Source of the DNA: Mycoplasmatota bacterium
Lineage (GTDB): Bacteria; Bacillota_I; Bacilli_A; Izemoplasmatales; Hujiaoplasmataceae
Direction of reading: 5' to 3'
Length of the DNA: 64,000 nucleotides
Assembly: GCA_018622675.1 (NCBI GenBank)
Contig: CP076020.1
Location: 868,001-932,000 of the forward strand
Position numbers and translations under genes: made by a program
The notes under the pieces: generated by a model
Told to the model about the DNA's origin: nothing
Seen by the model: the letters and a program-made list of their open reading frames with translations, nothing else
The model's database searches: none
In this document: in pieces, positions 54,068 through 63,416 of the stretch
Layout of the letters: every line of letters begins with the position of its first letter
Numbering within the stretch: position 1 is the first letter of the stretch

Positions 54068-56182
54068 ATGCAACAACCTCCAAACTATGAAGAAGACCAA
54101 AATATATTAGAAAAATTCGGTCGAAATATTAACGACCAGGTGAAAAAAGGAAAGATTGATCCCGTCATTGGTCGCGAAGAAGAAATTAGAAGAATTATTA
54201 AAATACTGTCAAGAAGAACCAAGAATAATCCTGTCTTAATTGGAGAACCAGGTATTGGTAAAACTGCCATTGTAGAAGGTTTAGCTAAAAGAATCGTTGA
54301 TAAAGATGTCCCTATTACATTACAAGATAAACAGATTTATGAATTAGACTTAGCATCATTAGTTGCTGGCGCAAAATTTAGAGGCGAATTTGAAGAAAGA
54401 TTAAAGGCTGTTTTAAACAAGATCAAAAATTCAGATGGTAACATTATCTTATTCATCGATGAAATTCATATGATTGTTGGTGCAGGTAAAGTTGAAGGCG
54501 CAATGGATGCTTCAAACATGTTAAAACCTATGCTTGCAAGAGGGGAATTACATACTATTGGTGCGACAACTCTAAATGAATATAGAAAGTACATTGAAAA
54601 AGATTCTGCTTTAGAAAGACGACTACAAAGAGTCATTATCAAAGAACCGTCTATTGAGGATACCATCTCTATATTAAGAGGATTAAAAGAGAAATTTGAA
54701 ACTCATCACGGTGTCCATATCCATGATGAAGCAATCATTCAAGCCGCTATTCTATCCAATAGATATATCACTGATAGGTTCTTACCAGACAAAGCCATTG
54801 ATTTAATAGATGAGGCTTCTGCTTCTATTAGAATGGAAATAGATTCTATGCCAGCTGAATTAGATGACATCACAAGAAAAATTATGCAACTAGAAATAGA
54901 AAAAAGAGCATTAGAAAAAGAAACAGATAGTCAATCAAAAGAACGTTTAAAAAACCTTAATGATGAATTAAAAGATCTGAAAAAAAAGGAAAAAGAAATT
55001 ACTAAAGAATGGGAAAAAGAAAAAAATGAATTAAACAAAGTTAAGGAACTCAAAACAAAACTTGATGGTTTAAAGAATGAGTTACAAAATACCTTTAATG
55101 ATTCTAATTATTCTAAAGCGGCTGAGTTACAATATTCTACTATTCCAAAACTTGAACAAGAGATTGAAAAACTCACTAATGAAAGCAAACACAACTTAAT
55201 TTCAGAGTCTGTTAACGAAGAAGATATCGCTCAAGTGGTTGCTAAATGGACAAATATACCTGTAACTAAACTTATGGAAGGTGACAAAGAAAAATTAACT
55301 CAATTAGATGAATTTCTTAAAAAAAGAGTCATTGGCCAAGATCAAGCCATCACCCTTGTAAGTGATGCGATCATCAGACAACGAGCAGGTATAAAGAACG
55401 AAGAAAGACCTATTGGATCTTTTATGTTCTTAGGACCCACGGGTGTTGGTAAAACTGAACTTGCTAAAGCATTGGCCGAACAACTTTTTGCTAGTGAAAA
55501 ACATATCGTTCGTATAGATATGAGCGAATACATGGAAAAATTCTCAGTATCAAGATTAATTGGTGCACCTCCAGGTTATGTAGGTTATGATGAAGGCGGA
55601 CAATTAACTGAGGCAATCAGGAGAAAACCATATTCAATTGTTTTATTTGATGAAATCGAAAAAGCCCATACAGAAGTCTTTAATTTGTTATTACAGATTT
55701 TAGACGATGGTCGCCTTACAGATTCACAAGGTAGAGTCGTTGATTTTAGGAATACCATTATTATTATGACATCAAATCTAGGTTCAAGATATTTAGTAGA
55801 GAACGCTGATCATTCTAAAGAAAAAGTATTATCTCTAGTAAAAGAGAGTTTCAAACCAGAGTTTATTAATAGAATTGATGAGCTCATTATCTTCAACCCA
55901 CTGAATAAAGATGTTCAAGTTAAAATTGTTGATAAACTTTTAAATGAACTAAAAACTAGACTTCTTGAGAAAAATATTCATTTCACTTTTACTGAAAAGG
56001 TTAAAAATTATATATTAGAGAGTGCCTTTGATGTCAATTATGGTGCTAGACCACTGAAAAGATTCATTCAACATCATATAGAATCTTTAATCGCAAGAGA
56101 AATCGTTAACGATCATTTGCAAGCAAACCAATCCTATACAATAGATTATGAAAAAGAACTTGTTATAAAAAATAGCGTATAA
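54068..56182 (+). CDS. clpB: ClpB disaggregase lacking the N-terminal domain
   Basis: Hexameric AAA+ chaperone that extracts proteins from aggregates, with Hsp20 and DnaK. AAA1 Walker A GEPGIGKT (59-66) and LFIDEIHM; full-length coiled-coil M domain (about 268-385), which marks ClpB rather than ClpC; AAA2 Walker A GPTGVGKT (about 457-464) and [10 protein letters not shown]. The Clp_N repeats are absent: 704 residues against about 860. Short ClpB forms are typical of Mollicutes. AAAGGATGTGATC precedes ATG 54068, and no longer in-frame start exists behind the promoter, so the short form is genuine. Confidence 0.94.
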   Translation: MQQPPNYEEDQNILEKFGRNINDQVKKGKIDPVIGREEEIRRIIKILSRRTKNNPVLIGEPGIGKTAIVEGLAKRIVDKDVPITLQDKQIYELDLASLVAGAKFRGEFEERLKAVLNKIKNSDGNIILFIDEIHMIVGAGKVEGAMDASNMLKPMLARGELHTIGATTLNEYRKYIEKDSALERRLQRVIIKEPSIEDTISILRGLKEKFETHHGVHIHDEAIIQAAILSNRYITDRFLPDKAIDLIDEASASIRMEIDSMPAELDDITRKIMQLEIEKRALEKETDSQSKERLKNLNDELKDLKKKEKEITKEWEKEKNELNKVKELKTKLDGLKNELQNTFNDSNYSKAAELQYSTIPKLEQEIEKLTNESKHNLISESVNEEDIAQVVAKWTNIPVTKLMEGDKEKLTQLDEFLKKRVIGQDQAITLVSDAIIRQRAGIKNEERPIGSFMFLGPTGVGKTELAKALAEQLFASEKHIVRIDMSEYMEKFSVSRLIGAPPGYVGYDEGGQLTEAIRRKPYSIVLFDEIEKAHTEVFNLLLQILDDGRLTDSQGRVVDFRNTIIIMTSNLGSRYLVENADHSKEKVLSLVKESFKPEFINRIDELIIFNPLNKDVQVKIVDKLLNELKTRLLEKNIHFTFTEKVKNYILESAFDVNYGARPLKRFIQHHIESLIAREIVNDHLQANQSYTIDYEKELVIKNSV

Positions 56183-56197
56183 TTTACGCTATTTTTT
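56169..56197. terminator. Bidirectional terminator between convergent clpB and the GGDEF gene
   Basis: AAATAGCGTA-type stem (56171-56179 with 56185-56193, 5-base loop), seven T on the plus side and six on the minus side. Confidence 0.9.
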
Positions 56198-58837
56198 TAT
56201 CATGTCTATAAACTTATCCACAACTTCAGGATCAAAAGATCCTCCCTTTTCTGAAATTAAATAATCAATAATATCTTTATTTGATTGTTCTAATAATTTT
56301 TTTCTTGCATAAGTTGCCACTACTGAAATTATTCTCGCAGGTAAAGGAATATCTTCACCTTTAATTCCCACTGGATAACCTAAGCCATTATATTTTTCAT
56401 GATGATATAAAACAACTTTCGCGATTTCCTCATTACGATATGTTGCTAGCATGATTCTATAACCATTTTCAACATGTCGCTTATATTCTAGTTCTTTATT
56501 ATCACGGAAAACGCGTTGATCATTGAATGCATCATGACTAATAGTAAAAATACCAATGTTATAATACTGACTAGCAATATCAATCCTCTCCATCATCTCT
56601 CGATTAAGTTCTTCATTTTTCCCGTAGGCAAGAGATAATTTATGAACATATTCAACAACTTGCTTTTCAAAAGGATTTTCTTTAAAGAAGTTATTCCTTA
56701 TTTTTTCTAATATCCGAAGCCTTGTATCTTTGCCGCTAAATTTTTGTTGGTACATTTTTGAGTCAGCCATGTCTTTAATTTGATACAAAGAAAATCGATC
56801 ATTATATTTTTCTTCTATTCCATAAGATATAGATATAGGAATATTAGATACATATTCTTGTTCTAAGGCTTTGTCAATCGTATGAAAACGTTCTATCGCA
56901 TCTTTCATATTTGTTTTAGGCATAATCATAACAAACTCATCGCCGCCGATTCTAGCCAATATATCATCCTCATGAATAAAATCATTTAAGATTTTAGCCG
57001 TTTTTACTAAAAGTTCATCACCGACACTATGGTTTAAAGCATCATTAAACACTTTTAAACCATTAACATCTATGACAGCAAAAGAGATTGGTAAATTATG
57101 ATTGTTATCAATGATATTCATATGATTTGTGTATGCTCTTAAATTATATAATTTAGTCAATTCATCATGCAAACTTAAAAATTTAATCTCTTCTTCTTTT
57201 TCTTTATGTTCTGTGACATCTTGATAAGTACCTGATATTAGAGAAGGACTACCATCTTTAACTTTAGATGTTTTACCTCTGATCATCCACCACCTATACT
57301 TACCTTGATGATTTCTAATTCTCACTTCAATACTAAAATATGGTTTTGGATTTTTGAAGTAATCTTGTATTTCTTGATTGACTTGTTCTTTATCTTCTGG
57401 ATGAAAATATTTCATAATTTTTCTAGGATCAGAGAAATCAGATGTAGCTTTATCATAACCTAGCATTTGGTATGTTTTATCCGCAAAATCAATGTAATAA
57501 TTTTCAACATTCCATTCCCAAATCTTAGTAGCTGTTGCTTCAAGGATTTCATCTAATATTTCTTTTTCATCATGTATTTTTTTAATAAGCAATTTTTCTC
57601 TTGTTTTATCTGTAATCTGAACAACCAATTCATATTCTTTATTGAAGTAAAACATCATTTGATAAAATTTATTTTTATCAGTATCTACAACATCTTTTAT
57701 AATGGGTTGGTTATCTTTATATGAAAAAATCATATTTAAGTCATCTTGAGTCATTTTATCAAATATTTGAGTGAATCTTCTATATATTAAATTATCTTCA
57801 TAGCCAATGATAAACTCACTAAATCGTCTGTTAGCAAAAATTAATTTTCCATCATTTTCATCAGGAATCATTTGAAAAATACCGATACCCTCGTGCATAT
57901 ATAAAATCAAATCTCTATTTCGTCTTTCACTTTTTCTAAGAAGTTGATTAAAACTAAGTTTATCTTCTTTTTCAAATAAAACTACATTCGTATGCAATAT
58001 TCCATTTTCTATATAAGGTTTTGCATCTACTGTTGCATTGACTTCACTACCATCTAAACGTTTTAATTTATAATGAGTTTGAAGATTAGATGTTTTGGTC
58101 TCTTTTAAACGCTTCATTCTTTTCTTATAAAAATCATGATATTGTTTATCCATGAATTCAAACACACTATGTCCAACAATCTCATTTTTTGAATTTGCCC
58201 TAAAAAAACTTATAGCCGAAGGATTAATTTCTTTGATGATATTTTCTTTAATGACAATGATAGGGAAATCCAAGCCATCCATCAGGGAACGATACCTTAA
58301 CTCATATTGATTTTTTTCGTTAAGCAATTCTTTTTTAAAATCTATATCATATATAAATCCATCAACATATTTTGCTTGTTCAAAATGATCATAAACAATA
58401 CTTGCTTCTTCAGCAACCCATCTTTCTTCTCCACTTTTTGTTATGATTTTGTATTCTATATTTACGTCAGAATGACTTTCTATAGCTTCGCTATATTTAT
58501 CTTTAACGTACTTTCTGTGTTTGGGATGTATGATTTCATTGTATGATATTAATGAATTATCCACTAATTCTTCATTTGTATAACCAATCAACTTATAAGC
58601 ATTAGAACTTACATATTTCATAGTCCAGTCATCATCAATTAAACAATTGAAGGCTATACCCTCAAAATTTTCAAGAATTCTCAATGAAGAAAAACCAGTT
58701 TCTCTAAAGTCTTTTTTTATTTTATTTTTATAATTATTAATCAAATACATTAATACAATCAGAACTAATAATACAAAGATAATTCCTATTAATATGTCAG
58801 TGAGAGAAACATGTAATAAATATAAGTCATTAGCCAT
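56189..58837 (-). CDS. PAS-GGDEF diguanylate cyclase with decayed HD-GYP domain
   Basis: Membrane-anchored c-di-GMP signalling protein. One TM (about 11-32), four PAS-like domains (40-560; NEIIHPKHRKYVKDKYSEA and YRWWMIRGKTSKVKDG are PAS/PAC), GGDEF domain starting HDELTKLYNLRAY with intact active site RIGGDEF at about 630, then an HD-GYP-like domain (730-882). In the last, HHE and NGLGYPVGIKGEDIPLPARI remain, but the HD pair is replaced (ASQYYNIGIF) and the later Asp is lost, so it is probably not a phosphodiesterase. ATG 58837 follows TGGAGAATAATA and overlaps the EAL gene by 8 bases. 882 residues. Confidence 0.88.
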   Translation of the reverse strand: MANDLYLLHVSLTDILIGIIFVLLVLIVLMYLINNYKNKIKKDFRETGFSSLRILENFEGIAFNCLIDDDWTMKYVSSNAYKLIGYTNEELVDNSLISYNEIIHPKHRKYVKDKYSEAIESHSDVNIEYKIITKSGEERWVAEEASIVYDHFEQAKYVDGFIYDIDFKKELLNEKNQYELRYRSLMDGLDFPIIVIKENIIKEINPSAISFFRANSKNEIVGHSVFEFMDKQYHDFYKKRMKRLKETKTSNLQTHYKLKRLDGSEVNATVDAKPYIENGILHTNVVLFEKEDKLSFNQLLRKSERRNRDLILYMHEGIGIFQMIPDENDGKLIFANRRFSEFIIGYEDNLIYRRFTQIFDKMTQDDLNMIFSYKDNQPIIKDVVDTDKNKFYQMMFYFNKEYELVVQITDKTREKLLIKKIHDEKEILDEILEATATKIWEWNVENYYIDFADKTYQMLGYDKATSDFSDPRKIMKYFHPEDKEQVNQEIQDYFKNPKPYFSIEVRIRNHQGKYRWWMIRGKTSKVKDGSPSLISGTYQDVTEHKEKEEEIKFLSLHDELTKLYNLRAYTNHMNIIDNNHNLPISFAVIDVNGLKVFNDALNHSVGDELLVKTAKILNDFIHEDDILARIGGDEFVMIMPKTNMKDAIERFHTIDKALEQEYVSNIPISISYGIEEKYNDRFSLYQIKDMADSKMYQQKFSGKDTRLRILEKIRNNFFKENPFEKQVVEYVHKLSLAYGKNEELNREMMERIDIASQYYNIGIFTISHDAFNDQRVFRDNKELEYKRHVENGYRIMLATYRNEEIAKVVLYHHEKYNGLGYPVGIKGEDIPLPARIISVVATYARKKLLEQSNKDIIDYLISEKGGSFDPEVVDKFIDMIKK

Positions 58838-61439
58838 TATTATTCTCCATTTCTTTTTCATTTTCATTCAAAAATCTATCAATAAAATCCTTTATTGATA
58901 TAGGCTTAGAAATATAATACCCTTGAGCTACATGGCAGTTATTCTTTTTAGAGAACTCTACTTGTTCTGATGTTTCTGTACCTTCAACAATAATTTCTTT
59001 ATCTAGACTTTTAATTAAATTCGCAATGGTTTTAAACATATTTCCATTGTCTTCATCAGGATATTTTTCAATAAATGTTTTGTCTATATTTACTTTATCA
59101 ACCTTAATGGATTTAAGTGCATTGATAGAAGAAAAACCAGTTCCAAAATCATCAATAGCAATGGATATGTTTTTTTCATGCAACATATCAATAATTCTAT
59201 TGGTTTTATCAATGTTATCTAAATAGTTACTCTCAGTAATTTCAAAATTAAAATATTTAGTTGGAATAACGCTGTTTTCAATAATTTGAATAATATTATC
59301 CATAATATAATCATTGGTAAAATCAAAGTTAGTTAAGTTAAATGAGATTTTAAAGTGATCTGGCAGCATATAAACATAAGGTTTAAAATCAGCAATAATT
59401 TTTCTTAATACCATGATTGTTAATTGATTAATATAAAAACTATTCTCAATAATAGGAATAAACTCATTAGGTGGTACTTTTCCTAAATTCTTATTGTCCC
59501 ATCTCAGTAAAGCTTCTACACCAGAGTATGAGTTATCTATGAGATTCATTTGTACTTGATAGTTTAAATAGAATTCATCTATAGCGAATCCAGATTCTAA
59601 TTCTTCCAAAATATCACTTTCTCTTTGAACAAAACCCTTCATTTCTAGACTATAGATGTGATGTTTTAATTGTCTTTTGTGTTTAGAAACTTCTAACACA
59701 GTCAATAAAGCATCGACTAATTCTTCAATATTTTGTGTGTTTTCATCTGACATAGCAAGAACAAATTGATGTGAGAATGATCTTTCAACATGGGGCATAT
59801 GCCTATAGGTTTCAATTAATTGGTCTATTAAATTTACAACATGATTAAATTGAAATTTTTCAATATTGGCATAAATCATAAGATATTTATTTTTAGGAAT
59901 ACATAAAATATACCTTGCATCTAAATTCTTTTTAATAAACAAAGCAAAATCATACGTTGATGTATGCTCTAGTTTTATCATCATTAAACATGATTTATGA
60001 ATGATAAATTGTTCTTTTTCAAATACTTTAGATAAGGTACTAATCACATCTTTTTTTGTTTTGATATACTTGATGTAGTTATCTAACTCAAGTTCGGCTT
60101 CAGAATAAATACCAAGGTAATGCTTGGTTTTTCCTCTAGAAGTCAATTCACGTCTAACACGCAGATACTTTAATAAACGAATACCATCTTTGGTTTTATT
60201 CCAAATATTATCTTCAAAAATTGATTGCTTTACTTTTAATTCTTTATAATCAAGCTCCATACCAGTAATACCAATAACTTCTTTGGGAGACTGATTCCTA
60301 ACTTGATCAATAGAATAACCATAAAAACTCTCAAAAGCATTATTAATGTATTGTATATGTCTGTTTTCATCAGTTATAATAACGCCGTCTTTATTTTTAT
60401 CGGACAAATACATATTGGCATTTAACAATATACGATCATTATTTTTACTTTTTATAATATAACCCATATACATAAAGAAAATGATTACTATAAAATTAAA
60501 CACAATCAATAACCAAGGATTTTTAAGTAGAAGGAAATTACCATTATTGATAGCTCCTTCTAAATCAGCTATAGAATAGATTTGAAAAAAATCTTCCTCA
60601 ATATCAATATCATGTGTAAGGACACCATTAATATCAATGGATATGATTTGAGCATAGTCATTTTCATCAATTTCATTAAATATTTCGTTAATTTCATCTT
60701 GATTATCTAACTGAATAAACATTTTATTTTTTTCATCAATTTTCCAAATGCTTCCTTGATTGATGAGACCAATAGAAAAATGTTGGTTTGGATCATTCAA
60801 GTATTGTTCAAAAACAGAAAGAAAATGATTAGCATCATAATCTAAAATAATTGAGTATTCGATTTGATCGTCTATGATAATGGGAAAAACCATTGTAAGA
60901 ATAGGTTCACCATTATCAATATAAAGCGCTTGTATATTTATGATTTCTTTATCAATATTTGTCTCAGTAAAAAAATAAGGTTGGTCTGATATATTGGTAA
61001 GATTAGCATCTTCTTCAATCAATAATTCACTTTCATTTCTTAAAACTTTAAACAATTCATCTCCAGATTGGTCAACCAATGACACACTTAAAAATTGTGG
61101 CTTATTATTAGCTATCCTATAAACTAGTTGTTTAAAATCGGTTAAATTATCATCATTAGTATTTGTTAAAAACGTATTAGCTTCTTCTGAATCACTTATT
61201 ACATGTAAATCATCATGAGTTGATGATATTGAACGTGAAATATAAAATTCAATCATATCCATTTCTTGTTTAGCAACAGACAATTCTCTTGTAATCGTTG
61301 ATTCTCTTTGAGAATTTAGCATTGATAAAAAACTCCAGTTGACAATAAGTAATACTGGAATAATAATTAATGTAAACCATCCAAAGTGTTTAGTTGTTTC
61401 TTTCAGTTGAAAAAAGAAACTAGTAATCCTTTTTTTCAT
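58830..61439 (-). CDS. EAL c-di-GMP phosphodiesterase with sensor, PAS and decayed GGDEF domains
   Basis: Membrane sensor: TM1 (about 20-38), extracytoplasmic Cache-like region (40-310), TM2 (about 313-335), PAS (345-460), a GGDEF-fold stretch without GG(D/E)EF (470-600), and EAL (610-869). The EAL site is complete: EALLRW near 641, FNLTNF, FEITESNY, DDFGTGFSS, VDKVNIDKTFI, EGTET and AQGYY. So it should cleave c-di-GMP to pGpG. It precedes the cyclase and overlaps it, so opposite activities are made together. 869 residues; extended -10 promoter upstream. Confidence 0.9.
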   Translation of the reverse strand: MKKRITSFFFQLKETTKHFGWFTLIIIPVLLIVNWSFLSMLNSQRESTITRELSVAKQEMDMIEFYISRSISSTHDDLHVISDSEEANTFLTNTNDDNLTDFKQLVYRIANNKPQFLSVSLVDQSGDELFKVLRNESELLIEEDANLTNISDQPYFFTETNIDKEIINIQALYIDNGEPILTMVFPIIIDDQIEYSIILDYDANHFLSVFEQYLNDPNQHFSIGLINQGSIWKIDEKNKMFIQLDNQDEINEIFNEIDENDYAQIISIDINGVLTHDIDIEEDFFQIYSIADLEGAINNGNFLLLKNPWLLIVFNFIVIIFFMYMGYIIKSKNNDRILLNANMYLSDKNKDGVIITDENRHIQYINNAFESFYGYSIDQVRNQSPKEVIGITGMELDYKELKVKQSIFEDNIWNKTKDGIRLLKYLRVRRELTSRGKTKHYLGIYSEAELELDNYIKYIKTKKDVISTLSKVFEKEQFIIHKSCLMMIKLEHTSTYDFALFIKKNLDARYILCIPKNKYLMIYANIEKFQFNHVVNLIDQLIETYRHMPHVERSFSHQFVLAMSDENTQNIEELVDALLTVLEVSKHKRQLKHHIYSLEMKGFVQRESDILEELESGFAIDEFYLNYQVQMNLIDNSYSGVEALLRWDNKNLGKVPPNEFIPIIENSFYINQLTIMVLRKIIADFKPYVYMLPDHFKISFNLTNFDFTNDYIMDNIIQIIENSVIPTKYFNFEITESNYLDNIDKTNRIIDMLHEKNISIAIDDFGTGFSSINALKSIKVDKVNIDKTFIEKYPDEDNGNMFKTIANLIKSLDKEIIVEGTETSEQVEFSKKNNCHVAQGYYISKPISIKDFIDRFLNENEKEMENNNG

Positions 61440-61468
61440 AAGATAAACCCTTCATTATTTTATATTTA

Positions 61469-61477
61469 ATTATACCA
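61469..61477 (-). promoter_or_regulatory. Extended -10 promoter of the c-di-GMP operon
   Basis: TGGTATAAT read at 61477-61469, 30 bases before ATG 61439. No clear -35. Confidence 0.55.
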
Positions 61478-61510
61478 TAGTTATATTAAGTTTTCTATTT
61501 AAGGATACTT

Positions 61511-61543
61511 AAAAAAGCAATTTGATTTTCACCAAATTGCTTT
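61511..61543 (-). terminator. Intrinsic terminator of rubredoxin-mscL
   Basis: An 11-bp stem (61514-61524 with 61533-61543, 8-base loop) then six T residues on the minus strand. Confidence 0.9.
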
Positions 61544-61547
61544 CTTT

Positions 61548-61955
61548 TCATTCTTTTACTTCTTTAACTTCTTCTTTTTCTGGATTAATTCTTTTTTTGA
61601 AGCCATCTAAATGACCTTTCATCTTATTAAAAGTATGAATAATCACAAAAATAGTTAGAGCAATGATTAAAAAATTAAAGATTTCAGTAATAAAATTACC
61701 ATAAGTCATTAAGACTGCATCTTCACTTAAAATCAATTCTCCAGTCGTAGAATTATACTCAGCGGTTCCTCTTAAAACCCAGTGTAAATTACTCATATCA
61801 GCTTTAAACATTAAACTGATAACCGGCATTAAAATATCATTAACCAAAGATTTAACCATGGTATTAAATGCTGCACCTACGATAAAAGCTACAGCCAAAT
61901 CCAAGACATTACCTTTGGCAATGAAAGACCGAAATTCTTTAAAGAAGTTCTTCAT
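61548..61955 (-). CDS. mscL: Large-conductance mechanosensitive channel
   Basis: Emergency osmotic valve in the membrane. N-terminal amphipathic helix, TM1 NVLDLAVAFIVGAAFNTMVKSLVNDILMP (gate), periplasmic loop, TM2 (FITEIFNFLIIALTIFVIIH), and a charged C-terminal bundle (INPEKEEVKEVKE). 135 residues, standard. No good ribosome site; ATG 61955 lies 4 bases after the rubredoxin stop, so translation probably depends on coupling with it. Confidence 0.96.
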   Translation of the reverse strand: MKNFFKEFRSFIAKGNVLDLAVAFIVGAAFNTMVKSLVNDILMPVISLMFKADMSNLHWVLRGTAEYNSTTGELILSEDAVLMTYGNFITEIFNFLIIALTIFVIIHTFNKMKGHLDGFKKRINPEKEEVKEVKE

Positions 61956-61959
61956 CTAA

Positions 61960-62121
61960 CTAGTCTAATGGGCTAAAGTTATCTTTAGTCACTCCACATT
62001 CAGGGCAAACCCAATCTTCTGGAATGTCTTCAAAAGCAGTTCCAGGTTCAATACCACCATCTGGGTCTCCTATTTCAGGATCATAAATATAACCACATAC
62101 ATCGCATACATATTTTTTCAT
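61960..62121 (-). CDS. Rubredoxin
   Basis: A 53-residue iron-only redox protein: [19 protein letters not shown] with CxxCG, then [18 protein letters not shown] with the second CPxCG pair. Four Cys bind one Fe; Trp and the aromatic core are conserved. It suggests an anaerobic or oxygen-sensitive lifestyle, passing electrons to rubrerythrin or flavoproteins. AGGAGG lies 8 bases before ATG 62121. Upstream of mscL in a two-gene unit, an odd pairing. Confidence 0.96.
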   Translation of the reverse strand: MKKYVCDVCGYIYDPEIGDPDGGIEPGTAFEDIPEDWVCPECGVTKDNFSPLD

Positions 62122-62150
62122 ATTAATTCCTCCTTTTCTTTCTTAACAAT

Positions 62151-62159
62151 ATTATAACA
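62151..62159 (-). promoter_or_regulatory. Extended -10 promoter of rubredoxin-mscL
   Basis: TGTTATAAT read at 62159-62151, directly after the T tail of the previous terminator. Confidence 0.6.
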
Positions 62160-62188
62160 AAAAAAAAATATAAAATCATTAAGATTTT
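62159..62188 (-). terminator. Terminator of the GNAT and metallopeptidase-like genes
   Basis: A weak AT stem AAAATC/GATTTT (62172-62177 with 62183-62188) followed, after ATA, by about ten T residues on the minus strand. Confidence 0.65.
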
Positions 62189-62732
62189 ACATTTTTATTA
62201 TATCATTTCTATCTTTTATTTGTTCTTGTCTTTTTATAACCAAATCTTTCATCTTATCTGGCATATCAAGATGCACTTTATAAATATGATAAACATTTAA
62301 ATCCGCATATGCCAAAGCATCTATTTCAATACTAGTAGAAACAACTTCATAAACCTGTTCTTCTGCAATCATATACTGATTTGAGTCTTTATTATGAAAG
62401 TCACATAGACTTATAGGTTGGATATAGGATTCAAAGTCTTTTTTCCATTGATCAATGACTTCTTTGGGTTCTTGATTGTAAGTTGTAGTTGTTAAAATGT
62501 GATATTGATAGGCATGTCTTATTTCTCTAAACAAAGCTCCAATAATTTCTATTTCTGAAACATTGTAGTAATTTTTTTCATTAAATATAATATGATTTTC
62601 TTCTTTAATATAAATAGATGTAACACCATCATAGGCTTCTGGCAGTGGCGCTATATCAATATTGCAGGCAGGTCGATTGTGAATCGATGCCATTTTTCTT
62701 TCAAATCCTTCTAGTAAATCAATCGGTAGCAT
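62187..62732 (-). CDS. Putative metallopeptidase-like protein (xExRHAYQ motif)
   Basis: 181 residues, family not recognised with certainty. LFREIRHAYQYHI (Glu70, His73) resembles the (H/R)ExRHAxQ helix of small zinc-peptidase-like proteins seen in plasmids and phages, in which the first His of HExxH is replaced, and EIDALAYADL (136-145) resembles the downstream Glu-containing helix that supplies the third ligand. No signal peptide or TM. Whether it binds zinc or cleaves anything is unknown. It follows the GNAT gene by 32 bases. Confidence 0.6.
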   Translation of the reverse strand: MLPIDLLEGFERKMASIHNRPACNIDIAPLPEAYDGVTSIYIKEENHIIFNEKNYYNVSEIEIIGALFREIRHAYQYHILTTTTYNQEPKEVIDQWKKDFESYIQPISLCDFHNKDSNQYMIAEEQVYEVVSTSIEIDALAYADLNVYHIYKVHLDMPDKMKDLVIKRQEQIKDRNDIIKM

Positions 62733-62764
62733 ATATTTTTAGTACTCACTTTCCTGTCATTTTG

Positions 62765-63289
62765 TTATTTAATTTTCAGTCTTAAAACGATGGTATTATT
62801 TTCAACGCCATGATTAATATCTGAATCCTTGGCATCTATTTCTTTAAACCCAGTTTGTTCATATACTGAAATAATATCTTTATTATCTTTTGTTGTTAAA
62901 ATATCTATACTTCTTATCTCTGATGTGATTCTAGCATAGTTTATGACGTGATTAAGAATATGTTCTTCTGTTCCTAAACCTAAATAAGCATTCAATACAT
63001 TAATATCTAAAACAACATTACCTTCAATTGAATCCTTTCGATGATATATACCACCACTTGCAATAATACTCCCACTTACCTTTCCTAGGAATAATTTTGA
63101 TGTCACTTTATTTCTCAATTCATTTAAGTATTCTTCTTGTTCCTCAACCGTTTTATCAACACCAGTATCTTTTAAAACTAGAAAATTAGATTCATTTTTA
63201 ACTTTTTCTAAAAAAGCTAAAAGGTCTTTAGCATCTTTTGATTTAGCTTCTTGAATGTCTAAAACAGTATTATCTTTCAAAAACTTCAT
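62765..63289 (-). CDS. GNAT-family N-acetyltransferase
   Basis: 174 residues. Layout is GNAT: IQEAKSKDAKDLLAFLEKV at the N-terminus, strands LFLGKVSGSIIASGGIY and GNVVLDINVLNAYLGLGTEEHIL (acetyl-CoA loop region, with GLG in place of the usual GxGxG/A), and the C-terminal SVYEQTGFKEI. Probable acetyl-CoA-dependent N-acetylation; substrate unknown. First gene of a two-gene unit with the metallopeptidase-like protein; AAAGGAGC precedes the ATG. Confidence 0.85.
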   Translation of the reverse strand: MKFLKDNTVLDIQEAKSKDAKDLLAFLEKVKNESNFLVLKDTGVDKTVEEQEEYLNELRNKVTSKLFLGKVSGSIIASGGIYHRKDSIEGNVVLDINVLNAYLGLGTEEHILNHVINYARITSEIRSIDILTTKDNKDIISVYEQTGFKEIDAKDSDINHGVENNTIVLRLKIK

Positions 63290-63312
63290 AAACAGCTCCT
63301 TTCACATTCGAT

Positions 63313-63341
63313 ATTATAACTTAAATTACCTATTTAAGCAA
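63313..63341 (-). promoter_or_regulatory. Promoter of the GNAT gene
   Basis: TTGCTT (63341-63336), 17-base spacer, TATAAT (63318-63313). Confidence 0.7.
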
Positions 63342-63361
63342 CAAAAAATACTAATTAGTAT

Positions 63362-63403
63362 GATGAAAAATAAGAAATACCCCGAAATAAATCGAGGTAT
63401 TTC
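63362..63403 (-). terminator. Terminator of the acidic-repeat protein gene
   Basis: A stem of about ten pairs with one mismatch (63374-63384 with 63393-63403) then a broken T tail on the minus strand, 14 bases after the stop. Confidence 0.7.
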
Positions 63404-63416
63404 CCAAGGGGAATGA

